Virus record (IMG/VR): IMGVR_UViG_3300031974_000576
Span: 1-23,065 of that record
Source: a virus
Reading direction: 5' to 3' (one strand)
DNA length: 23,065 nt
Below are positions 1 to 8,242 of the stretch, piece by piece. Position 1 is the stretch's first letter. Every line of letters begins with the position of its first letter. The translations under genes were made by a program, and so were the position numbers. The notes beneath the pieces were generated by a model that was given only the letters and a program-made list of their open reading frames with translations, ran no database searches and was not told the DNA's origin.

Positions 1-2
1 CT

Positions 3-425
3 GTGGCTGACTTTGGGTATAACCAGAGTGAGGGAACTGTTTTCGTAGAGGCCGATGCAATAGGGACGCAAGCAACAACAGCATATTTTAGCAACGGAAC
101 CACAAGCGACAGATTTTTCTTATATGTAAATGATGGCTATCAGGGATTTGTTGGTGATGGAGGCTCAACGCAAGCGCAGTTAGACGGAGGTACTACCGTT
201 GCAGGTTTTAATAAAACTGCGATGGCTGTTAAAAAAGACAGCACAGCACTTTCGTTAAATGGAGGCACCGCTGTAAGCGACACATCTTGTGCGTTTCCAA
301 CGGTGACAAAAATGAATATTGGATCTTCGTACAACGACACTGTAAATAAATCAGTGTATATCAAGTCCATCAAGTATTACCCGCGAAGATTGACGAACGC
401 CCAGCTCGTCGACTTAACCTCATAG
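3..425 (+). CDS. Tail fibre-like structural protein, C-terminal part (truncated by window edge)
   Basis: This reading frame is open from the first bases of the window, so the gene almost certainly begins upstream; the GTG at position 3 is probably an internal valine codon. The visible ~140 residues are rich in Gly, Thr, Ser and Asn, with alternating hydrophobic and polar stretches. They end in KSIKYYPRRLTNAQLVDL. A final strand of this kind (x-I-K-x-x-x-Y-Y-P-x-R-L-T-N-A-x-L) is common at the C-terminus of concanavalin A/LamG-like domains in marine phage structural proteins. The likely role is carbohydrate binding in a tail fibre or virion decoration. It lies just upstream of a small unknown protein and a tailspike on the same strand, which fits a receptor-binding module. 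The fold call comes from pattern recognition only. Confidence 0.65.
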   Translation: MADFGYNQSEGTVFVEADAIGTQATTAYFSNGTTSDRFFLYVNDGYQGFVGDGGSTQAQLDGGTTVAGFNKTAMAVKKDSTALSLNGGTAVSDTSCAFPTVTKMNIGSSYNDTVNKSVYIKSIKYYPRRLTNAQLVDLTS

Positions 426-436
426 GAAGAAATATC

Positions 437-835
437 ATGACAGAAGAAGTAATTGACGAAGTAATCGCGCCGAAGCGGGATTTCTATTTACGTCTCAGTG
501 CTGAATCAGATATGCCGACTGTGCTGTCTGCGTTCTACCAGCAAGACTACGTGACAGTAGTTGATGAGGAAGGCAATGAGACACAAACACCAGAGGGCGA
601 CGCATACCTTGTAACGCACAGTCACGACTACGCTATTGACGTAGTGGGAACGATACAGGAACCAACGGGAACCATGCTCACTGATGACGAGGGCAATGAG
701 TATCCTGAGATGGCACCTGTGTCGGGCTGGCACGTTAACGTAAGACTCGTGGGCGATGCTGTACGTGAGACGGTAGAGGCTTTAGACTTATCTCACGGTG
801 TAACACCTAATTCACCATCAAGGGTTTGGCTATGA
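437..835 (+). CDS. Hypothetical structural-region protein, 132 aa
   Basis: The ATG at 437 is preceded by a GGAAGA ribosome binding site, 11 nt after the stop of the tail fibre-like gene. The protein is acidic and has no membrane segment. It looks like a beta-rich domain containing two similar E/D-E-G-N-E turns (near residues 43-48 and 83-88). The stop codon overlaps the start of the tailspike gene as ATGA, so the two are probably translated together. From its place between a fibre-like gene and a tailspike it could be a tail-associated accessory or chaperone, but no family is recognised and no function is assigned. Confidence 0.75.
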   Translation: MTEEVIDEVIAPKRDFYLRLSAESDMPTVLSAFYQQDYVTVVDEEGNETQTPEGDAYLVTHSHDYAIDVVGTIQEPTGTMLTDDEGNEYPEMAPVSGWHVNVRLVGDAVRETVEALDLSHGVTPNSPSRVWL

Positions 836-2556
836 CAGACTACACAAAAACTACGGACTTTGCTGCTAAGGACTCTTTACCTTCTGGTGACACTAATAAA
901 GTCATTCGTGGTGTGGACTTTGGCGTAGAGTTTGACAACATTGAAACCGCTGTAGCTAGTAAGCAGGAGAAGTCCTACATTAGTGTAAAGGACCCTGCTT
1001 ATGGTGCTAAGGGTGACGGTGTTACTGACGACACTACTGCTATTCAGAACGCTATTAACGCAGCAGCAGCAGCAGGTAAAACAGTGTACATCCCAGAGGG
1101 TCACTACATTGTTACTACTTTGTACGACCACTACGACATCACACTAAACCCCGGTTTTCCTGCTCCGGGCAACGGTGGTGGCGGTGTAAACAACCAGCAA
1201 GGCCGTGTGTACTTAAAGGGTGAAAAACCTGTACCTATTGAGCAAATTCAAGCAGTACAGTCAGGAGGAAACCCTGTCAACATGTACAAGGGCACTCTCC
1301 TAGAAACACTAGGTGCTGGTCCTTTGTTTAAGATGGGTAACGACTTAGAGCCGGGAGACAACAACGTAACTAGAGGTACTGTTGTACAAGACCTAAGTAT
1401 GAAGGGTGACAGTGTTACTGACACTCTAGTACACATTGAATGTGCACAGTCAGAAGCGGAGTTAAGAAACCTTGTACTTAATGTTTACCCAGACGACCCT
1501 TCACGGGGTAACGTCATTCGTGTAGACAGAACTGACGTAAATAACAGAAGTGGTAGTTACTTTAATCGCTACCACAACTTAAGAATTTCAGGTGGTTCAG
1601 TAGCAGTACAAATTAACGGAACTGAGGCTGACATTTGGGAGCAGTGTGACATCAGCGGCGCACTTGAGACAGGCCTTGTTCTTACTGCTTCTACAAACTC
1701 TACGTTTTCACATTGTCAGGCTACAGGTTGTCTCAACGGTATGGACTTTGGTTTGAGTCAAAATGTTCGTGTAGTTAGCTGCTGGTTTGAAAACCAAAGT
1801 GGAGACTATGATTTACGAGTCCACAAACGTGCTAACAACATTACTATTGACAGTTGCTTCTTTGTTTCTGACAACGTTAGTAAAGCACATATCGTATGTG
1901 GAGACAACACGGGCACTACAGCAGACGACAAGTGTGACAACGTAAAGATTGTCAACACCAGCTTCAGCGGTATGCTCTTTGAGTTAGCTTCGGGCTACCG
2001 TGGCGGTGCAGTATTAAAGTACAAGGACTGCTTACGTCTTTCTATGGACAACTGCTCCTTCCGTTACCGTAATATTTCAGGGGCGTTCCCTTACGGTGTC
2101 GTTGTGGACACTTCTGGTAATGTAGCTACTCCTACTACTTTAACTAATACAAACTGGTTCCCAGACGTAACTACTGGTCCTACAGACTTCCCTGACGTAA
2201 ACAAAGTTGTAGGCTTTACTGGTTCTTCTTTGTACGCAGGGGCTTATTTAGCTAGAGGCTCTGGTCAAACGTCAACAATTACTTCTAACCTTGACATGAC
2301 TAACTGGACACACCTGTTGGAAACACTTGATGTTAACACTAGTGGTGGGTCAGTTACAGTCACTATGCCCACTCTAGCAAACATTGATGAGTACTTAGGT
2401 AAAACTTTTATCATTAGAAAAACAGTAGACGCTAATGATCTTGTCCTAAGTGGTGACTTTGAGGCAGGTAGCACTGTTACTAAAACAGGAGCAGGTAGCG
2501 GTAAAACCTATGTTTTCCTTGTGGGTCAAAACGGCTTTATTGAGCTTACACCTTAA
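832..2556 (+). CDS. Tailspike with pectate-lyase-like beta-helix fold
   Basis: This 574-aa protein probably adsorbs to and may degrade a host surface polysaccharide. Near residue 50 is the typical entry motif of the pectate lyase 3 superfamily: a [16 protein letters not shown] stretch, followed by an Ala-rich helix and [10 protein letters not shown]. The middle (about 180-400) has the short repeating strands and Asn/Ser/Cys turns of a right-handed beta-helix. The C-terminal ~110 residues are Thr/Gly-rich and may form a trimerisation or second binding domain. The ATG at 832 is chosen over a TTG at 826 because AAGGG (820-824) is well spaced for 832, and because it forms an ATGA overlap with the upstream stop. 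Catalytic residues cannot be assigned by eye, so an enzymatic role is inferred from the fold. Confidence 0.85.
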   Translation: MTDYTKTTDFAAKDSLPSGDTNKVIRGVDFGVEFDNIETAVASKQEKSYISVKDPAYGAKGDGVTDDTTAIQNAINAAAAAGKTVYIPEGHYIVTTLYDHYDITLNPGFPAPGNGGGGVNNQQGRVYLKGEKPVPIEQIQAVQSGGNPVNMYKGTLLETLGAGPLFKMGNDLEPGDNNVTRGTVVQDLSMKGDSVTDTLVHIECAQSEAELRNLVLNVYPDDPSRGNVIRVDRTDVNNRSGSYFNRYHNLRISGGSVAVQINGTEADIWEQCDISGALETGLVLTASTNSTFSHCQATGCLNGMDFGLSQNVRVVSCWFENQSGDYDLRVHKRANNITIDSCFFVSDNVSKAHIVCGDNTGTTADDKCDNVKIVNTSFSGMLFELASGYRGGAVLKYKDCLRLSMDNCSFRYRNISGAFPYGVVVDTSGNVATPTTLTNTNWFPDVTTGPTDFPDVNKVVGFTGSSLYAGAYLARGSGQTSTITSNLDMTNWTHLLETLDVNTSGGSVTVTMPTLANIDEYLGKTFIIRKTVDANDLVLSGDFEAGSTVTKTGAGSGKTYVFLVGQNGFIELTP

Positions 2557-2565
2557 GGACTGAAC

Positions 2566-2622
2566 ATGGCAGAAGATCGTTTTAGTAACATTTACGTAAG
2601 TATTTCTTATAAGGCCACGTAA
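2566..2622 (+). CDS. 18-codon mini-ORF between tailspike and membrane-protein genes
   Basis: An ATG at 2566 opens an 18-residue frame, MAEDRFSNIYVSISYKAT. It has a good AAGGA site at 2555-2559, six bases upstream and overlapping the tailspike stop. It ends in TAATG, so its stop shares one base with the start of the next gene at 2622. It fills nearly all of the only sizeable gap in this part of the late operon. Spacing, ribosome binding site and coupling all look like those of a real gene, but the product may be only a coupling leader. Nothing in the peptide suggests a function. Confidence 0.45.
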   Translation: MAEDRFSNIYVSISYKAT

Positions 2623-3089
2623 TGATCGACCCTATAACTGCCATTGCTGGGGCAACCAAAGCCTTTGCTATGGTGCAGGGGATGGTTCAGGCTGGACGCT
2701 CAGTAGAAGACACGATGGGGCAAATAGCTACGTGGTACGGACATGCTAGTGATGTTCTCTATCAGGAACAGAAAGCAGCCAAAGTATCACCATTTAAGAA
2801 AATAGTTTTTAGCAAGAGTGTAGAAGCAGAGGCAATAAAAGCTTTTGCACGAAAGAAGAAGATACAAGAGCAACAACGAGAGATCATGTTAATGATTCGG
2901 TACGCCTACGGTGACGACGGTCTACGTGAGTTTCGTGAGTTGAAAAGAAAAATAGTACAACAGAGGCAAGACACTGTATACAGACAACAAGAGCTAAAGG
3001 AAAACATGTTCTTAGCTTTGTTTGGTATAGTGTTCTCAATAATAACTTTTGGTTTAGTTTCGGCGGTAATAAGGGAAATTAAAGGATGA
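2622..3089 (+). CDS. Coiled-coil protein with C-terminal membrane anchor (possible lysis or virion protein)
   Basis: A 155-aa protein with a mildly hydrophobic N-terminus (residues 4-24), then a highly charged, Lys/Arg/Glu/Gln-rich helical middle (about 60-127) likely to form a coiled coil. A single strongly hydrophobic segment at 129-150 is followed by a short basic tail, so it would sit in the inner membrane through its C-terminus. The ATG at 2622 overlaps the stop of the 18-codon ORF and has AAGG seven bases upstream. Its 3' end overlaps the next gene as ATGA. It is first of three adjacent small membrane-protein genes, a pattern typical of phage lysis cassettes (holin, antiholin, spanin-like). 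No family is identified with certainty. Confidence 0.7.
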   Translation: MIDPITAIAGATKAFAMVQGMVQAGRSVEDTMGQIATWYGHASDVLYQEQKAAKVSPFKKIVFSKSVEAEAIKAFARKKKIQEQQREIMLMIRYAYGDDGLREFRELKRKIVQQRQDTVYRQQELKENMFLALFGIVFSIITFGLVSAVIREIKG

Positions 3090-3271
3090 GCAGAACAGAA
3101 GAATTATTAGCAAGGATCGAAGGACACGAAAAGGAATGCCTTGTTCGCTACGAAATGATTCAACGTCAACTTGATACAGCAACTAAGGACATCGCTAGTA
3201 ACCGTCAAGCTGTCTTTGCTTTGTACCCTTTTATCCTTGGTGCTATTGTATTTGCTGAGTACATCCGATGA
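3086..3271 (+). CDS. Small membrane protein, coiled coil plus C-terminal TM (XhlA/holin-accessory-like)
   Basis: A 61-aa protein with an amphipathic charged helix (residues 1-40, MSRTEELLARIEGHEKE at the start) followed by one hydrophobic segment at about 42-60. This order, helix then C-terminal membrane segment, is that of the XhlA-type holin partners of some phages, but the similarity is architectural only. It overlaps both neighbours by four bases (ATGA at 3086-3089 and again at 3268-3271), so all three membrane-protein genes should be translated as a coupled set. A lysis-timing role is inferred from that context. Confidence 0.7.
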   Translation: MSRTEELLARIEGHEKECLVRYEMIQRQLDTATKDIASNRQAVFALYPFILGAIVFAEYIR

Positions 3272-3612
3272 TTCAAACGCTTATTGGTCCAGTAGCAGAT
3301 CTTATTGGTGGTTACTTCCAACGTAAAGCTGAAGAGAAGAAGGCTGTCCACGAAGCTAAGATGGTAGCTATTCAGCAGGACGGTAACTGGGAAAACATCC
3401 ATGCTAACAACGCAGCCAACTCTTGGAAAGACGAGTGGTTCACACTGTTGTTTTCGATACCGTGTGTACTAGCGTTCTTTCCTAGTATGGTTCCTATTGT
3501 TATGGACGGGTTTGCTGTCTTAGAAGCTATGCCTGAGTGGTACAAGGCTTTCTTAGGCGCTGCTGTAGCGGCATCGTTTGGGCTACGTGGTCTGGCTAAC
3601 TGGAAAAAGTAG
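3268..3612 (+). CDS. Putative holin (two membrane segments)
   Basis: A 114-aa protein. Its N-terminal ~50 residues form a charged, amphipathic region. An NSWKDEWFTLLF motif (51-62) leads into a first membrane segment (about 57-79), and a second follows a short PEWYKAF turn (about 93-109); the end is basic, NWKK. Size, topology and position after two other small membrane proteins suggest a holin or a membrane protein acting in lysis or DNA delivery. The ATG overlaps the preceding stop as ATGA. No endolysin gene is adjacent, which weakens the lysis interpretation: a virion-associated membrane protein is the alternative. Confidence 0.6.
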   Translation: MIQTLIGPVADLIGGYFQRKAEEKKAVHEAKMVAIQQDGNWENIHANNAANSWKDEWFTLLFSIPCVLAFFPSMVPIVMDGFAVLEAMPEWYKAFLGAAVAASFGLRGLANWKK

Positions 3613-3624
3613 AAGGAGTACGCA

Positions 3625-5259
3625 GTGGCACAAACATTTACTTTTTTTAAAGGCGCAGAAAAAGGCAAAGGTAATCCTAACTACCTCTATGAGCAACGGG
3701 GGCTTAACGAAGAAGCAACTGTAGAAGACCTTCAGGAGTACTTTGAGTCAACCAACCGTTTGCAAGAACAGTTTGGAAGTTTTGACAACTACCTTTCGTA
3801 CATGACTGAACGTGAGCAGCTGATTCAGTCAGGCGACTACGACGTAGGTAACTGGGCAGAAGCCGACGCTGGTTTTACTGAGGACCAGCAAATGATCTTT
3901 GAGGGTGACGCTGATCTAACTATTGATCCTAGTGACCCCGGTCAAAGCCTTACGAACTTACGTAGACAACAATCAGGTGCCCAAAGCGGTGCTTACGAAA
4001 ACTGGGTTAACTCTGATGCTAACCAAGCGTTGTTACAAAAGTACGGCATTAGCGACACTGTCTACAGCGAAACAGGTGACAAGTTTCGTTGGAACGGGTC
4101 AGCTTACGTAAAGACCCAAGACGAAGACAAAGTCACTCTGGGTGACTACGCTAAAATGGCTATGGGCGTAGCTATGGGTTATTACGCTGGTCCTGCTCTG
4201 GGAGAAGCTTTAACAGGTGCTTCAGGAGCTGCTGCAGGAACAGCAACAGGCTCTGCCGTAACAACTGCAGGAGGAGCTACTGTTGGAGCAGCAGGAGGAA
4301 CCGCCGCAGCTACTACTGCTGGTTCTTTTTTACAAGGAGCCATAAACAGCACCCTTGGAAGCGCTATATCTCAAGGTATAGCTACAGGTTCTGTAGACGC
4401 TAGACAGTTAGCTACAGCAGGTATCATGGGTGGCGTTGGAGGAGTAGCAGACGCTATAAAAGCTGGAGAGCTTACAGGTACGGCAGCGTCCAACGCTATT
4501 AATGAACTTGCTACAACAACAGGTCTTTCCGTAGCTGAAACAACAAACATTGTTGAAGGCGTTATTAACGGCACTGTTACTGGTAGTGACATAGAAGACA
4601 TTGCTCTAGGGGCAGTACAAGGTTACACATCGGGCCAAATCAAAAACGCTCTTAGTAACATCCTTGGAGACGAAGTAGAAATTCCAAATGTTTTTGACGA
4701 CAAAACAACAACAATTCCTATTGAGTCCTTAAGCCCTTTTATTGACACTGCTGTAAACGCAGCTTTTGAAGGAAACCTAGAAACAACTGACGTATTAGGA
4801 GCGATAGGAGACTATTTAGACGAAGGCGGTAGTCTGTCATTCCTAGACCCAACCAGAGCTTTTGATTTAGACGCTGAATTATTTGGTCTTCCTGAAAGCT
4901 TAAGAGAAATTGGAAGAGAAACTGAAGACTTTGTAAGAGACGTAGTTAGACCTATCGGCCAAGCAGCGGACTACATCAAAGAACAACTTCCGCATGGAGA
5001 AACACCGGAGTTTGCTACAATAACTGGACCAGACTTGCCCAGTATAGACACTCCTGACCTACCTAGATTGTCCTTAGGTGGCGGCATGTTAGGCGGAGGT
5101 GGTGTAGTAGGAGTAGCTGACAAAGACCCCAAACTTTCCTACGAATCTCCCGGAATAGTAGAAGCCCTTGGTGGAGGAAGTCAACAAAACTTAGCGCTAC
5201 AACAGCTAACAGAACTAATACAGAGAAGCTCAAAGCCACCTAGAGGAATGCTTGCATGA
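3625..5259 (+). CDS. Gly/Ala-rich virion protein, 544 aa
   Basis: The start is a GTG at 3625 with a strong AAGGAG (3613-3618) six bases upstream. The N-terminal ~165 residues are acidic and soluble-looking, with many Gln, Tyr and Asp. The middle (about 175-300) is very rich in Gly, Ala and Thr, with long small-residue stretches that could be membrane-active or flexible. The C-terminal part has a run of D-L-P motifs and a glycine-rich MLGGGGVVGV stretch. The gene ends in an ATGA overlap with the tail adaptor gene, so it belongs to the tail-assembly block. It is probably a structural or internal virion protein; no named family is recognised. Confidence 0.65.
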   Translation: MAQTFTFFKGAEKGKGNPNYLYEQRGLNEEATVEDLQEYFESTNRLQEQFGSFDNYLSYMTEREQLIQSGDYDVGNWAEADAGFTEDQQMIFEGDADLTIDPSDPGQSLTNLRRQQSGAQSGAYENWVNSDANQALLQKYGISDTVYSETGDKFRWNGSAYVKTQDEDKVTLGDYAKMAMGVAMGYYAGPALGEALTGASGAAAGTATGSAVTTAGGATVGAAGGTAAATTAGSFLQGAINSTLGSAISQGIATGSVDARQLATAGIMGGVGGVADAIKAGELTGTAASNAINELATTTGLSVAETTNIVEGVINGTVTGSDIEDIALGAVQGYTSGQIKNALSNILGDEVEIPNVFDDKTTTIPIESLSPFIDTAVNAAFEGNLETTDVLGAIGDYLDEGGSLSFLDPTRAFDLDAELFGLPESLREIGRETEDFVRDVVRPIGQAADYIKEQLPHGETPEFATITGPDLPSIDTPDLPRLSLGGGMLGGGGVVGVADKDPKLSYESPGIVEALGGGSQQNLALQQLTELIQRSSKPPRGMLA

Positions 5260-5903
5260 CGTATTTAAACATAATGAACAACGTGCTACGTCGTTTGCGT
5301 GAAGAGGAAGTAACTAGTGTTACTGAGTCTACCTACGCAAAGATGGTAGGGGACTTCATTAATGACGCTAAGACACACGTAGAAGAGTCTAACGACTGGT
5401 CTGCATTACGATTTACAGTAGGTGTTTTTACCACTGCCGATAGAAACTCTTATGCTCTTAGCGGTTGTGGCGACAACGTAAAAGTAATGTCAGCCTTAAA
5501 TGACACTGATAACTGCTACTTAGCTTATCAAACAAAGGACTGGTTTAACGAGCAGTTGTACCTTAAGGACGTACTGGAAGGCGGCCCACGGTACTACACT
5601 TTTGATGGTCTAGACGGCAACGGTGACACTCAGGTACTCGTAAGTCCTCGTCCTACTGCTGCTCAGACACTTAGGTTTGACGTTGTCAAGAGACAGGCAG
5701 ACTTAGTTGCTAACGACGACAAGCTACTTGTACCTGAGAAGCCTGTAATCCACTTGGCTGTAGCATTGTTGGCTCGTGAGCGTGGCGAAACAGGCGGTAC
5801 TTCTACTGCTGAGTACTTTACTATTGCTGATAAGTACTTGTCCGACGCTATTGCTATTGACGCAGCAAAGCACCCAGAAGAGATGGTATTTAGGACTATT
5901 TAA
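5256..5903 (+). CDS. Tail adaptor / head-tail connector protein (T7 gp11-like)
   Basis: A 215-aa protein with the layout of podovirus adaptor proteins. An N-terminal helical pair (NNVLRRLREEEV, then a long helix through FINDAKTHVEESNDWSALR) is followed by a beta-rich middle (FTVGVFTTADRNSYALSG to about residue 150). A C-terminal helical part (EKPVIHLAVALLARERGE, then AEYFTIADKYLSDAI) completes it. T7 gp11 and P22 gp4 share this order and form a ring below the portal. The gene directly precedes the nozzle-like gene, as gp11 precedes gp12 in T7. The start overlaps the previous stop as ATGA. Sequence identity to T7 is too low to see beyond the general pattern, so the call rests on architecture and gene order. 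Confidence 0.7.
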   Translation: MTYLNIMNNVLRRLREEEVTSVTESTYAKMVGDFINDAKTHVEESNDWSALRFTVGVFTTADRNSYALSGCGDNVKVMSALNDTDNCYLAYQTKDWFNEQLYLKDVLEGGPRYYTFDGLDGNGDTQVLVSPRPTAAQTLRFDVVKRQADLVANDDKLLVPEKPVIHLAVALLARERGETGGTSTAEYFTIADKYLSDAIAIDAAKHPEEMVFRTI

Positions 5904-5904
5904 T

Positions 5905-7398
5905 ATGGCCCAAGAACTACGTAGTGTAAGCCTTGTAGCACCAGCGTTTAGAGGAATCAACACTGAAGATTCTCCTATTGCTCAAGACCCTTCGTTTGCT
6001 GAGATAGCTGACAATGCAGTTATTGACAAGCGTGGTCGTATTGCTGCACGTAAGGGCTACGAGGTTGTTACAACGGACAAGACAGAGTTAGGCTCTGAAA
6101 CTATTCGTTACATGCACGAGTTTGAAAGAAACGTAGGGGACAACGTAGTGCTGTCTGTCGGTAACAATAAAGTTATGACAGGAACAGAAACACTGGTTGA
6201 CATCTCTTCGTCCCTTACAATTACTAGTGACAACTGGAAGATAGTAAACTTTAACGACAAGGCGTACTTCTTTCAACGAGGTGTACAGCCCCTTGTGTAC
6301 GACGGTACAACACTTAGCCTACTGTCGGGCGTAACTACTGCTCAGTACGGTAACGAAGTGTTGTCTGCTTATGGACGACTCTGGACTGCTGACATGTCCG
6401 GAGACAAGTCTACTGTTTACTGGTCAGACCTATTAATAGGCAATGACTGGTCTGGCGGCACTAGTGGTAGCATTAATATTGCTAAGGTATGGCCTGACGG
6501 GTACGACGAGATTGTTGCCCTAGCTGCCCACAACGGCCTTCTAATTATCTTTGGTAAGCACAGTATTGTTGTGTACCAAGGAGCAGAAGCCCCAGCAACA
6601 ATGGTTCTAGCCGATACAATAGCTGGCGTAGGTTGTGTTGATCGTGACACCGTGCAGCACACGGGCACTGACGTTATCTTCTTGTCGCACACGGGTCTAC
6701 GCAGCTTTGGTAGAACTATACGTGAAAAGTCAATGCCTATTAGCTCTTTGTCCAAGACAATAACTAAAGACATTATTCAACTACTACAAAGCGAAACTCA
6801 ATTTAGATCTATTTACAGCCCTGAAGAAAGCTTTTATCTATTGACTTTTGTAGATCGAAAGACTACTTACTGTTTTGACCTAAGAGGTACATTGGAAGAC
6901 GGTTCTCTTAGGGTAACTCGTTGGCCTTATTCTGTGTTTACGTCCTACGCTCGTTTAGAAGACGGTACGTTGTACGTAGGCACTACTGACGGCATCAGTG
7001 AGTACAAAGGATACACTGACAAAGGTGACTCTTATCGTTTCAAATACTACAGCCCTAGTCTTACTTTTGGTGACGTGTCTAAACTTAAGTTTATTAAGAA
7101 AATACAACCGACAATTGTAGGTGGTAGTGACTCAACGGCTTTTGTTAAATTTGCTTACGACTTTGACACTACTTACAGAACAACTAACTTTACTATAGGG
7201 TCTAGCCCTGTTTCTGAATTTGGTGTTTCACAGTACAACATAGACCAGTACACAGGAGGTACTCTAGTTGTACGCAAGTCTTTAAATGCTACCGGGAATG
7301 GCTCTACTGTAGTTATAGGAGTAGAAGCAGACATTGACGGTAACCCTTTATCAATACAAGAAATTAACATATTAGCCTTACTGGGCAAAACGGTTTAA
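5905..7398 (+). CDS. Tail nozzle protein (T7 gp12 / tail tubular protein B-like)
   Basis: A 497-aa protein expected to form the tubular tail tip through which DNA leaves. Near the N-terminus it has FRGINTEDSPIAQDPSFAEIADNAVIDKRGRI; AD/EN-with-Arg-Gly segments like this are typical of podovirus nozzle proteins. The body then repeats beta-blade-like units such as VYWSDLLIGNDWSGG, GLLIIFGKHSIVVYQG, DVIFLSHTGLRSFGR and SFYLLTFVDRKTTYCFD, suggesting a beta-propeller. The ATG at 5905 follows the adaptor stop by one base, with AGGA nine bases before it. A longer open frame from 5776 would lie inside the adaptor gene and is rejected. Placement right after the adaptor matches T7 gene order. Confidence 0.8.
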   Translation: MAQELRSVSLVAPAFRGINTEDSPIAQDPSFAEIADNAVIDKRGRIAARKGYEVVTTDKTELGSETIRYMHEFERNVGDNVVLSVGNNKVMTGTETLVDISSSLTITSDNWKIVNFNDKAYFFQRGVQPLVYDGTTLSLLSGVTTAQYGNEVLSAYGRLWTADMSGDKSTVYWSDLLIGNDWSGGTSGSINIAKVWPDGYDEIVALAAHNGLLIIFGKHSIVVYQGAEAPATMVLADTIAGVGCVDRDTVQHTGTDVIFLSHTGLRSFGRTIREKSMPISSLSKTITKDIIQLLQSETQFRSIYSPEESFYLLTFVDRKTTYCFDLRGTLEDGSLRVTRWPYSVFTSYARLEDGTLYVGTTDGISEYKGYTDKGDSYRFKYYSPSLTFGDVSKLKFIKKIQPTIVGGSDSTAFVKFAYDFDTTYRTTNFTIGSSPVSEFGVSQYNIDQYTGGTLVVRKSLNATGNGSTVVIGVEADIDGNPLSIQEINILALLGKTV

Positions 7399-7410
7399 CG
7401 GAGACAAAGA

Positions 7411-8241
7411 ATGGACTTAAAAGACGTTAGGGATTTTTTCACTAATAACGGAGGTCTTCTTGGCGGAGCTGCCGGAGCTGCTGCTCTGTACAAAGCTTAC
7501 GAAGACTTAGAAGGCTTTGGTCAACGAGGGCTGGAACTTGGGCAGGACCTTGCTCAAACTCAGCTAGAACAGACGGCCTTTAGACCTTACACTGTAACCA
7601 CAGGCACTGGTGGTCAGTTTGGAATAACGCAGGACCCCACTACGGGTCAGTTTACGTACTCTATGGCTATGTCCCCAGAAGAACAAGCGTTTCAACAGGG
7701 GATGTTTGGAGGAGCAGGTCAGTTCTTCCAACAGGCACAGATGCCTACAGGGGAGCGTGAGGCGGCTATATATGAGCGTATGAGGGCCGTAATGTCCCCA
7801 GAAGAACGTCGTCAGCAGTTAGCTATGGAAGAGCGTTTGGCTTCTCAGGGACGCCTAGGTCTGCGTACGGCACAGTACGGAGGAGCGCCTGAGCAGTTTG
7901 CTTTGGCACAAGCTCAGGAAGAAGCACGTAACAGAGCTATGTTAGGCGCTATGCAGCAAGCTCAAGCAGAACAAATGCAGCAAGCCCAGTTAGGACAACA
8001 GTACTTAGGTGCTAGTTACATCCCACAAGCGCAACTCATTGGTGCCCTACAGCCCGGCATGACTGCTGCTGGTATGCAACAGCAAGCACAGTTGACAGGT
8101 GCAGGACTCTTTGGTGAGGCCACTGCTTCTGGTATTGAAGCGCTATTGGCTGGCGACTTAGGTAGAGCAAGACTGTTGCAGACAGCAGGTGCTGGTCTCT
8201 TGAGCGGTGCTGGGGCATTTGGAAATCTAGAGGGCAAATAA
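7411..8241 (+). CDS. Internal virion/ejection protein, Gln/Ala-rich, 276 aa (gp14-like by position)
   Basis: The start has CGGAG seven bases upstream. Residues 10-30 form a small hydrophobic Gly/Ala segment. A conserved-looking FRPYTVTTGTGGQFG block (about 52-66) comes next, then long helical stretches very rich in Gln and Ala (EEARNRAMLGAMQQAQAEQM and neighbours), and the last ~50 residues are Gly/Leu/Ala-rich. Short, Gln/Ala-rich, partly hydrophobic proteins in this position act as ejection proteins in T7-like phages, entering the host envelope with the DNA. It is the first of three such genes of rising size, as in T7 gp14-15-16. The role is inferred from order and composition. Confidence 0.65.
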   Translation: MDLKDVRDFFTNNGGLLGGAAGAAALYKAYEDLEGFGQRGLELGQDLAQTQLEQTAFRPYTVTTGTGGQFGITQDPTTGQFTYSMAMSPEEQAFQQGMFGGAGQFFQQAQMPTGEREAAIYERMRAVMSPEERRQQLAMEERLASQGRLGLRTAQYGGAPEQFALAQAQEEARNRAMLGAMQQAQAEQMQQAQLGQQYLGASYIPQAQLIGALQPGMTAAGMQQQAQLTGAGLFGEATASGIEALLAGDLGRARLLQTAGAGLLSGAGAFGNLEGK

Positions 8242-8242
8242 G

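Noticed and set aside
826-831. TTG at 826 as tailspike start
   Set aside because: ATG two codons later has better spacing to AAGGG and makes an ATGA overlap.
832-2556. Diversity-generating retroelement target in the tailspike C-terminus
   Set aside because: No reverse transcriptase gene and no second copy of the C-terminal sequence are visible in the window.
5776-5904. Upstream extension of the nozzle gene (43 extra residues, Leu-rich, signal-like)
   Set aside because: It lies inside the adaptor gene in another frame; ATG at 5905 follows the adaptor stop and has AGGA upstream, and the Leu-rich run is a frame-shift artefact of that gene.
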